Shown: piece after piece, positions 1 through 5,570 of the stretch
How positions within the stretch are numbered: the first letter of the stretch is position 1
Layout of the letters: every line of letters starts with the position of its first letter
From: Alloprevotella tannerae
GTDB taxonomy: Bacteria > Bacteroidota > Bacteroidia > Bacteroidales > Bacteroidaceae
Direction of reading: 5' to 3'
DNA length: 6,170 nucleotides
Assembly: GCA_015259305.1 (NCBI GenBank)
Contig: JABZGO010000114.1
Location: forward strand, 1-6,170
Notes under the pieces: model-generated
Database searches by the model: none
Seen by the model: the letters and a program-made list of their open reading frames with translations, nothing else
What the model was told of the DNA's origin: nothing
Program-made: the position numbers and the translations under genes

Positions 1-1238
1 GCATTAAAAACGTTGGCTCTTAATCTATTTCGGGCGTGTTCCATATAAGTGCCAACCCCTAATTGCTCTGTGCCGGTCGCTTCATTGAGCCAGTATTGCC
101 CTTGAATATCATACGTTTCGTGCTCTTGGGTCGAAAAAGATGAGAGCTGCAAGGCCAGATAGCTTTCCGGCGTAAAATGACGTGTGACCGACAAAGCCCC
201 AAAGAACGTTCGGAAATAATCTTTTTCCTCTCCATCAAAGTAGACCTTAAACTTCTTTGCGTCGTTCATCGTTCCAAAGTTTGTTTCGCGGTCTTTTGGC
301 TTAAAGTTGTAATGATTGTCAGAGATATTGCCCAATATATCTATCGTCCATCTTCTGTTGGGCGACCAAGAAAGATAGGCCTGATAATCCAAAAAGTTGG
401 GGTTATACTCACCGGTAGTCTCTAAAGAGCCCAACAAGTAGCGTGTCGTCTTATAGCGGAGCGAGGTCATAAGGCTGAACTTTGAATTGCCGCCGCCTAA
501 GTAGATGCCACCACCCAGCATACTCCCGTTTACGCGTCCTTCAAAACCTGTCGGGCGCTTATAAGTAATGTCTAAAACGGAAGACATCTTGTCTCCATAT
601 CTTGCTTCAAAGCCTCCTGATGAGAAGCCTATCTTTTCGACCATATCTGAATTGATCACGCTGAGGCCTTCTTGCTGACCGGAGCGCACAAGCATTGGGC
701 GGAAAATTTCTAAGCCGTTCAAATAGACGACATTCTCGTCAAAACTACCGCCGCGGACGTTATATTGAGAAGACAACTCATTATGCGTAGAGACGCCGGC
801 TTGCGTGGCGATGATTTCCTCTACGCCGTTTCCTGTCGTAGACGGCATCGTGGTCTGGTCTGTCAATTTAATACGTTGCTCTGTTGTAGTTTGCTTTGCT
901 TGACCTATGACTACAGCCGTATTGAGCGTATTTCCGTATGCCGGCAATACGATATCCAGCCGAATGGAATCGCCCGGATTGCGAAGCAGACGCTTTCGCG
1001 TTTCATAACCTATCTGTGAATACACGACTACTACGGAGTCGCGCGAAGTACAATAGAGCGTATATTCACCCTTTAAGTTGGTTGAAGTCAGAATGCTTGT
1101 TCCTAGAATGCGAACGTTGGCCAACTCTAGAGGTTGTCCGTCATCATCTTTGACAAGGCCGAAAATCTTCGTCCGTTGAGCTGATGAAGAGATGGCAAGG
1201 AGCAAGAAAAATATGCTGAGAATGTAACGTTGCTTCAT
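1..1238 (-). CDS. TonB-dependent outer-membrane receptor, partial (N-terminal 412 residues)
   Basis: The minus-strand frame starting with ATG at 1238 stays open to the left edge, giving 412 complete codons; the C-terminus and most of the barrel are outside the window. Residues 1-20 look like a signal peptide (K2 and R4, a hydrophobic stretch, then SSSA before Q21). Residues about 22-100 resemble a carboxypeptidase-regulatory-like domain (GLVKDDDGQPLELANV, later GEYTL). LNTAVVIG at 105-112 resembles the segment that often precedes the plug. The plug spans about 125-228, with YNVRGGSFDENVVYLNG (159-175) and GGFEARYGDKMSSVLDI (208-224). Alternating barrel-like strands follow from about 230. Such receptors take up a ligand across the outer membrane using energy from TonB-ExbBD. 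The ligand cannot be told. It does not look like a classical SusC protein and no SusD is in view. No Shine-Dalgarno sequence precedes the start, only an A/T-rich leader. No clear TAnnTTTG promoter was found upstream. Confidence 0.93.
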   Translation of the reverse strand, partial: MKQRYILSIFFLLLAISSSAQRTKIFGLVKDDDGQPLELANVRILGTSILTSTNLKGEYTLYCTSRDSVVVVYSQIGYETRKRLLRNPGDSIRLDIVLPAYGNTLNTAVVIGQAKQTTTEQRIKLTDQTTMPSTTGNGVEEIIATQAGVSTHNELSSQYNVRGGSFDENVVYLNGLEIFRPMLVRSGQQEGLSVINSDMVEKIGFSSGGFEARYGDKMSSVLDITYKRPTGFEGRVNGSMLGGGIYLGGGNSKFSLMTSLRYKTTRYLLGSLETTGEYNPNFLDYQAYLSWSPNRRWTIDILGNISDNHYNFKPKDRETNFGTMNDAKKFKVYFDGEEKDYFRTFFGALSVTRHFTPESYLALQLSSFSTQEHETYDIQGQYWLNEATGTEQLGVGTYMEHARNRLRANVFN

Positions 1239-1261
1239 ACTATTTCTAAAACGGCAGAGTG

Positions 1262-1283
1262 GGGGCTATATTGTGTAAACCCC
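1262..1283 (-). other. small GC-clamped hairpin in the receptor leader
   Basis: Four G at 1262-1265 can pair with four C at 1280-1283 around a 14-base A/T-rich loop. On the minus strand it ends about 23 bases before the receptor ATG. It could affect access to the start, but the stem is only four solid pairs, so it may be chance. Confidence 0.25.
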
Positions 1284-1382
1284 TGTTGAAGTTATCTTTG
1301 AGCACAGCCCGATTATTACGTGTCTGTTCTGATATGCCATAGCTCTTGTTCTTATTCTTTTAATCCTTATTTTCGTGAACCG

Positions 1383-1447
1383 ATGCTCCCATCATATTTT
1401 CACCTCTTTATGTGGCTCTTTTCAATTCACAATGATGGGCTCCGCAT
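1383..1447. repeat. imperfect inverted repeat
   Basis: The arms CCCATCAT (1388-1395) and ATGATGGG (1432-1439) are exact reverse complements separated by 36 bases. Outside them ATGC (1383-1386) and GCAT (1444-1447) pair again after unequal gaps of 1 and 4 bases. It could fold as a long-loop stem in the receptor leader or be a remnant of an element's ends. No T-run follows on either strand, so it is not an intrinsic terminator. Confidence 0.4.
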
Positions 1448-1534
1448 AGACAATGAATGAGGAACAACCTCTAAAATCCGTTTTTTTATTGTCCATTATT
1501 TGACGATCAGCGGCTGAAGTCTTGCCTTGCTTTA

Positions 1535-1622
1535 TTTTCATCGTGAACGTAAACTTGTACTGTCGTGAAGGGACGTTTGTACTATCGTGAAAGGACAACT
1601 GTCCTATCGTGATGGTAGCCGT
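1535..1622. repeat. tandem array, four imperfect 22-bp units
   Basis: The hexamer TCGTGA begins at 1541, 1563, 1585 and 1607, an exact 22-bp spacing each time. Taking units from 1535, 1557, 1579 and 1601, the two middle units agree best: both start GTACT(A/G)TCGTGAA, then (G/A)GGAC. The first unit has TTTTCATCGTGAA, and the last keeps GTCCTATCGTGA before diverging. At the join of units three and four, AGGAC-AACT-GTCCT (1592-1605) makes a short palindrome. The period is not a multiple of three, which argues against a coding repeat. Twenty-two bases is about two helical turns, so the TCGTGA cores would face the same side of the DNA, as expected for a row of protein sites. The array starts about 100 bp beyond the stop of the kinase-RapZ gene and lies about 300 bp before the receptor start. 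Confidence 0.8.
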
Positions 1623-1721
1623 AAAATTCCGAGCAGCGTAGCCGGGACTTGGGACTTATCGTCGTGGAATGCTAAAGACTCGCATTGAAATCAGAGGAGA
1701 CAAACTTCCGAATACTTGCCA

Positions 1722-3215
1722 TTATTTGGCTTTGGCCGGAAAGTGCTGCGTGATAGCTTGCTCTCTGTGTTGTAAAATGATCTCTATGCCAAATTTTTCT
1801 GAAAGATGTTCAGCCAAATGCTGGGCGCTATATACGCTACGATGTTGTCCGCCTGTGCAACCGAAAGAGAACATAAGCGCGGTGAAGCCGCGGTCTAAAT
1901 AACGCTGTACGTGGAAGTCGGCCAACGCATATACGTGTTGCAGAAAGGGTAATATTTCGCCGTTAGTTTCCAGAAATCGGATGATGGGAGCATCAAGTCC
2001 TGTCAGCTTTTTGTAGGGTTCATAGCGTCCCGGGTTGTGCGTGCTGCGGCAATCGAAGACATAGCCGCCTCCGTTTCCGCTGGTATCTTCCGGTATGCCT
2101 TTCTTGTAGCTAAAACTAAAGATGCGCACGACCAGTGTGGAGTCTTGGTCCTTAGCAGTCAACTGTTTTGCAGATTCCGGCGAGGGCTTGGGGAGTTGGA
2201 ATTGGGGCAGTTGTACCAACTTTTCCAATGTTTGTGATAAATAAGGGTAAGCATTGGCTACACCTTTTTGCAAGGCTTCGCGGAGATTTGCGATGGCCAA
2301 TGGAATACTTGCAAGAAAGTGGGGTTTATGTTCTACATAGCCTCGCAAGCCATAAGCACCCAATACTTGAAGTGTACGAAAGAAGACAAAAAGATCCAGA
2401 CGTTGCAGGAATTTTTGCCTATCAATGTCGGTGATTTCCTCAAGTGCACTTAAATATTCTTCCAATAAAATCGTTCGCAAATCAGATCCATAGTGGGCTG
2501 AGGCTTGCCATAAGAATGAGGCAACGTCGTATTCTAAAGGCCCTTCGCGTCCACCTTGATAGTCGATGAAGTAAGGCTCTCCATCTACTAACATAATGTT
2601 GCGAGCTTGAAAGTCGCGGTAAAGGAAACCTACCTTCTCGTTGTTATTTAAGTCAGATGCGAATTGTTGTAAATCAGCTTCTAATTGTATTTCGTCAAAA
2701 GGAAGACCTACTACTTTAAGAAAGCAATACTTGAAATAATTAAGATCAAACATCGCCGCATTAACATCAAAACGAGTAGGAGGGAGTAGGCGTTCCGTAT
2801 TTAGATCGGCTATGCCCTTTACCTGAAAAGCGGGCAATAGGCGGATGGCCTTCTTCAGCAGTTCTATGTGATTGGCTGTATAACCTGTTTGACTTTCTCG
2901 GCCCATACGAAGAGCGTCGAAAAGTGACATGCTTCCGAGGTCTGTTTGTAAATAACTCATTCGGTCTTCAGATACGGCTAAGATTTTTGGAACGGGCAAG
3001 GACTTTTCCGTAAAATGCTGCGTCAGGTAGATGAAACTCTCATTTTCTTTTCGCGATTCGCCGATTACGCCGATGCAGCTTTGGGTATCTTGACCTACTA
3101 ATCGGAAATATTGGCGGTTACTGCCTGATCCGGTTAATGGCATGATCGTCTTAAGCGGCGCGGCGAAGCATTGGCTGTATAATTGTTGAAGTATGGTTGT
3201 ATTTTCAGAAAACAT
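1722..3215 (-). CDS. AmgK-like sugar kinase fused to a RapZ C-terminal domain
   Basis: A 497-residue cytosolic protein with two domains. Residues about 10-320 are an aminoglycoside-phosphotransferase-fold kinase resembling AmgK, the anomeric N-acetylmuramate/N-acetylglucosamine kinase of cell-wall recycling. Supporting motifs are TGSGSNRQYFRL (28-39, nucleotide loop), YRDFQARNIM (199-208, catalytic loop with D201 and N206, Tyr in place of the usual His) and FIDYQGGREGPLEYD (216-230, metal-binding D218). A polar linker at about 335-358 leads to residues 360-490, which match the C-terminal domain of RapZ: YVFDCR (385-390), LTGLDAP (404-410) and GCTGGQHRSV (452-461). RapZ's own N-terminal P-loop ATPase domain is absent; the kinase takes its place. 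In E. coli the RapZ C-terminal domain binds glucosamine-6-phosphate and the sRNA GlmZ. The start at 3215 fits the kinase N-terminus; no Shine-Dalgarno is seen. It is the last gene of a three-gene operon, 30 bp after rsmE. The exact substrate is inferred. No MurU-type nucleotidyltransferase is in this window. Confidence 0.9.
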   Translation of the reverse strand: MFSENTTILQQLYSQCFAAPLKTIMPLTGSGSNRQYFRLVGQDTQSCIGVIGESRKENESFIYLTQHFTEKSLPVPKILAVSEDRMSYLQTDLGSMSLFDALRMGRESQTGYTANHIELLKKAIRLLPAFQVKGIADLNTERLLPPTRFDVNAAMFDLNYFKYCFLKVVGLPFDEIQLEADLQQFASDLNNNEKVGFLYRDFQARNIMLVDGEPYFIDYQGGREGPLEYDVASFLWQASAHYGSDLRTILLEEYLSALEEITDIDRQKFLQRLDLFVFFRTLQVLGAYGLRGYVEHKPHFLASIPLAIANLREALQKGVANAYPYLSQTLEKLVQLPQFQLPKPSPESAKQLTAKDQDSTLVVRIFSFSYKKGIPEDTSGNGGGYVFDCRSTHNPGRYEPYKKLTGLDAPIIRFLETNGEILPFLQHVYALADFHVQRYLDRGFTALMFSFGCTGGQHRSVYSAQHLAEHLSEKFGIEIILQHREQAITQHFPAKAK

Positions 3216-3245
3216 AAGGGGAGGGGATAAAGCGTTATGACTCTT

Positions 3246-4013
3246 TTATTGGGTGCTGTTGGCCAAATTCATTAAATGGACAGCCACCAAGGCGGCCGTC
3301 TCTGTGCGTAGGCGGCTGTTGCCTAACGATACGGGGATAAATCCTGCTGCCATAGCGGCTTCTACTTCTCGCATACTGAAATCGCCTTCCGGGCCAATAA
3401 GCACTTGGGCAGACTCTTCGCCTTTGAGTAGTTGGCCAAGAAAGGCGGAAGAATGTATAGAAGTGCTTGCGCTTGTTGGACTTGAATCGGCGTCGCAGAT
3501 ATTTTTCATATTATAGCAATGGGCTATGTATCTCTTACCTTCAAATGGACGATTGATGAAAGCATTGAACGTCATCATCTCGGGAATTTGAGGCAAAATA
3601 GCTTTATGGCTTTGCTTCATTGCACTGATAGCTATGCGATTCATTCGCTCAATCTTGATTTGCTTGCGCTCTGAAAACTCGCAGGCGACGAAATTTATTT
3701 GATCGACACCAATTTCTGTGGTTTTTTCTACAAACCATTCCATCCTATCCAAGTGCTTTGTGGGCGCAACGGCAATCTCTAATTTGTTTTTCCACAATGG
3801 GCGTGCGCTCTTCTTGGATAATAGCTGGACGCTACAATGCTTATTGGTAACCAAGGAGAGTGCAGCTTTGTAAAAAGAGCCTTTCCCGTCAGTGATGATA
3901 ATCTCTTCGCCCTCTTTCATGCGTAACACTTTGGTGATGTGTTGCGCTTCGTCGTGCGGGAGTTCTTTGTTTGTCGTTATATCGGGTGCGTAAAAAACGT
4001 GAATCTCTTTCAT
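3246..4013 (-). CDS. rsmE: 16S rRNA (uracil-1498-N3)-methyltransferase
   Basis: A 255-residue protein, about normal length for RsmE, which methylates N3 of U1498 in helix 44 of 16S rRNA using S-adenosylmethionine. The N-terminal PUA-like part has the H..KVLRMKEGEEI pattern (25-38) and DGKGSFYKA (42-50). The SPOUT methyltransferase domain begins near 75, with KTTEIGVDQI (97-106) and AMKQSHKAILPQ (131-142). The trefoil knot that binds the cofactor is marked by LIGPEGDFS (205-213) and SLGNSRLRTETAAL (229-242). A Ser/Thr-rich stretch at about 173-190 looks like a small loop insertion. The start codon overlaps the stop of the upstream DUF151-like gene (ATGA, 4 bp), indicating translational coupling in one operon; the kinase-RapZ gene follows after 30 bp. 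Confidence 0.96.
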   Translation of the reverse strand: MKEIHVFYAPDITTNKELPHDEAQHITKVLRMKEGEEIIITDGKGSFYKAALSLVTNKHCSVQLLSKKSARPLWKNKLEIAVAPTKHLDRMEWFVEKTTEIGVDQINFVACEFSERKQIKIERMNRIAISAMKQSHKAILPQIPEMMTFNAFINRPFEGKRYIAHCYNMKNICDADSSPTSASTSIHSSAFLGQLLKGEESAQVLIGPEGDFSMREVEAAMAAGFIPVSLGNSRLRTETAALVAVHLMNLANSTQ

Positions 4014-4567
4014 TCTTTTGCTGTTGTTCGGCGTTGGATCTCTTTTTTGATTTGATCGGCAACCTCATATTCTTCATTTTGGACGGCTTGCTCTAATGCT
4101 TCTTGCAAGACTTGCAGGTTCATAGAGGAGAGGGGGAATTTAATTACGCCTTCTTTCTGATTGCTATTGACTAAGAATTTTAAATCTCTCTTGTCGATAT
4201 ATATAGGCTTGTGTTGCCCGATGGCAACAGCTAGACCTTCTGTAATAGAAACGCCGACAGAATGAAGAAGTCCTTCTTGAAGAAAAAATAAATGCGCCGT
4301 AAGTGTACTCTCTGGGCTTACTCTAAATAAAAGATGCTGGAGTTGGAAGTTGAAAGTTCCACCCAATGAAGATATTAAACCGCCTGTAAAAGAGAAGTTG
4401 GTACGAAGTCCGCTTGCTATAATGTCTTTTTCTTCTTTACTGATTAAGGTTGGTACGAGATTATTTCCGCCCTTTTCTTTAAATAATAAAATATAGGCGC
4501 TTTTTAATGTTGCTCCTTGGGTTATACCTTGTGCTTGAAGTTCGATAAAATCTGGATCCATCTTCAT
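4010..4567 (-). CDS. divergent DUF151 (bifunctional nuclease-like) protein with C-terminal UVR motif
   Basis: A 185-residue protein starting MKMDPDF. Residues 8-124 follow the DUF151 fold pattern: IELQAQGIT at the start, SAYILLFKEKGGNNLVPTLI (23-42) and LAVAIGQHKPIYI (112-124) at the end. Residues about 153-181 form a UVR (UvrB/UvrC-type) helix hairpin, LEQAVQNEEYEVADQIKKEI; this two-domain layout is common for DUF151 proteins in Bacteroidota. Two family landmarks as I remember them are changed: the (R)PLTHDL segment reads FSFTGGLI (58-65) and the R-x-SDA segment reads SITEG (107-111). Nuclease activity is therefore doubtful. ATG at 4567 was chosen; ATG at 4561 is also possible. A further-upstream TTG at 4582 is rejected because it lies inside the promoter element. 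It is the first gene of the operon with rsmE, overlapping it by 4 bp. Confidence 0.75.
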   Translation of the reverse strand: MKMDPDFIELQAQGITQGATLKSAYILLFKEKGGNNLVPTLISKEEKDIIASGLRTNFSFTGGLISSLGGTFNFQLQHLLFRVSPESTLTAHLFFLQEGLLHSVGVSITEGLAVAIGQHKPIYIDKRDLKFLVNSNQKEGVIKFPLSSMNLQVLQEALEQAVQNEEYEVADQIKKEIQRRTTAKE

Positions 4568-4579
4568 CAATTCTTTTTG

Positions 4580-4587
4580 CAAAGATA
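4580..4587 (-). promoter_or_regulatory. Bacteroidota-type -7 promoter element
   Basis: The minus strand reads TATCTTTG, an exact fit to the TAnnTTTG -7 consensus used by the Bacteroidota primary sigma factor. It lies 12 bases before the ATG at 4567, so transcription would begin very close to the start codon and leave a leader of roughly 10 bases. No good TTG is seen at the expected -33 spacing; CCC is found there. It sits downstream of the tsf terminator, as expected for a new transcription unit. Confidence 0.6.
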
Positions 4588-4641
4588 GGCAGAGAAGATT
4601 AAAAAGGGGAAATCCACATTACATATTATAGAGTGGAGAAC

Positions 4642-4681
4642 AAAAAAAGCAGTTTGCACAGAACTCTGTGCAAACTGCTTT
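4642..4681 (-). terminator. intrinsic terminator of the rpsB-tsf operon
   Basis: Arms at 4646-4662 and 4665-4681 are perfect 17-bp reverse complements (core GCAGTTTGCACAGA), leaving a 2-base gap that would open to a 4-base loop. On the minus strand the stem runs into seven T (4648 down to 4642). It starts 30 bp after the tsf stop. On the plus strand only three T follow, so it acts mainly for tsf. Confidence 0.93.
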
Positions 4682-4711
4682 GTCTATAATGAGTAAAATT
4701 ACCCTTCTTAA

Positions 4712-5536
4712 TTATTCAGCGCGCAGTGTGAAACGGCAGAATGCTACAGCAGTCAAATCTTTATCTGCTTGCTGCAGATATTGACGAACCGTAATCTTAC
4801 TGTCTTGGATGAAATCTTGGTTGAGAAGCGTTGCTTCTTTATAGAAAGCGTTCATACGGCCTTCTGCAATGCGCTCTACAAGATTTTCTGGCTTACCTTC
4901 TTCACGCGTTTTCTCGATGGCAATCTTAAACTCCTCGGCGCGGATTTCCTCAGGAACATCGTCCTTATCCACACTTACAGGATTCATTGCTGCGATCTGC
5001 ATCGTCAATGCGTGACCTTGCTCTTCAGCAGCCTTGTTAAGTTGTACCATCGTGCAAAGAATGTTCTTCGCTTGGTGATTGTAGGTATAAATGTGCTCTC
5101 CTTCTAAAACGAAGTAGCCGTCAAGCTCCATTTTTTCACCCGTTATACCAGACTGATTGGTTACGGCGTCTTTTACTGTTCCCTTATCATTCAATTGCAA
5201 TGCCTCAACTTCTTCAAGGCTCTTGCATTTGTTAGCAACAGCAAGATCTAAGATGCTTTGCGTAAGTGCGATGAAATCTTTGTTAGCTGCTACAAAGTCT
5301 GTTTCGCATTTCAAAGCAATTATTGCTCCGAAGCCTTCTACGGCTTTAACTAACACGCAACCATTAGAAGCTTCGCGATCAGAGCGCTTTGCTGCAATCG
5401 CTTGGCCGCGTTTGCGGATGATTTCAACAGCCGTGTCCATATCGCCATTAGCTTCAGCTAAGGCTTTCTTGCAATCACCAAGGCCTGCTCCGGTCAAGGT
5501 GCGTAGTTTCTTGATGTCTTCAATTGTTACTTCCAT
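4712..5536 (-). CDS. tsf: translation elongation factor Ts
   Basis: EF-Ts, the guanine-nucleotide exchange factor that releases GDP from EF-Tu so it can be recharged with GTP. The protein has 274 residues, usual length. Residues 1-50 are the N-terminal UBA-like domain with the family signature LRTLTGAGLGDCKKALAEAN (11-30) and AVEIIRKRG (36-44). The core contains the EF-Tu-contacting signature CETDFVAANKDF (77-88). The C-terminal dimerisation/core part ends in LTAVAFCRF (261-269). The start gives MEVTIEDIKKLR, the expected N-terminus. It follows rpsB by 34 A/T-rich bases without a Shine-Dalgarno sequence, and a strong terminator follows, so it closes the rpsB-tsf operon. Confidence 0.98.
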   Translation of the reverse strand: MEVTIEDIKKLRTLTGAGLGDCKKALAEANGDMDTAVEIIRKRGQAIAAKRSDREASNGCVLVKAVEGFGAIIALKCETDFVAANKDFIALTQSILDLAVANKCKSLEEVEALQLNDKGTVKDAVTNQSGITGEKMELDGYFVLEGEHIYTYNHQAKNILCTMVQLNKAAEEQGHALTMQIAAMNPVSVDKDDVPEEIRAEEFKIAIEKTREEGKPENLVERIAEGRMNAFYKEATLLNQDFIQDSKITVRQYLQQADKDLTAVAFCRFTLRAE

Positions 5537-5570
5537 GAGTAAATCAATAATTGAGGATTATAATTGTGGA

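Larger units (their letters stand above)
1239..1721. other. 483-bp intergenic region without a convincing gene
   Basis: This gap lies between the kinase-RapZ gene and the receptor gene, both on the minus strand, so it serves as 3' flank of one and leader of the other. Visible content: a tandem array of four 22-bp units (1535-1622); a short direct repeat GGGACTT GGGACTT (1644-1657); an inverted repeat with arms CCCATCAT and ATGATGGG (1388-1395, 1432-1439); a small hairpin with a GGGG/CCCC stem (1262-1283) close to the receptor start; and a run of seven T on the plus strand (about 1481-1487). Minus-strand frames hold only very short ORFs (for example 1422-1496 and 1266-1340, 24 codons each, and 1360-1395, 11 codons), none with recognisable content. 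I see neither an intrinsic terminator for the upstream operon nor a good promoter for the receptor. Confidence 0.75.

Noticed and set aside
1266..1340. 24-codon minus-strand ORF upstream of the receptor (and a second one at 1422-1496)
   Set aside because: Too short, no ribosome site, no recognisable content; such ORFs are expected by chance in this gap.
1592..1605. Palindrome AGGAC-AACT-GTCCT as terminator of the three-gene operon
   Set aside because: Only a 5-bp stem and no T-run follows on the minus strand; it is explained by the tandem units.
1535..1622. CRISPR array
   Set aside because: Units are contiguous 22-bp tandem copies without unique spacers of regular length, and no cas genes are present.
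1669..1902. Plus-strand ORF of 77 codons, and other plus-strand ORFs across the window
   Set aside because: They run antisense to well-supported minus-strand genes or extend into them, and their translations show no recognisable domain.
3889..4077. Minus-strand 62-codon ORF across the rsmE start
   Set aside because: Out of frame with both rsmE and the upstream gene, low-complexity basic translation, no independent support.
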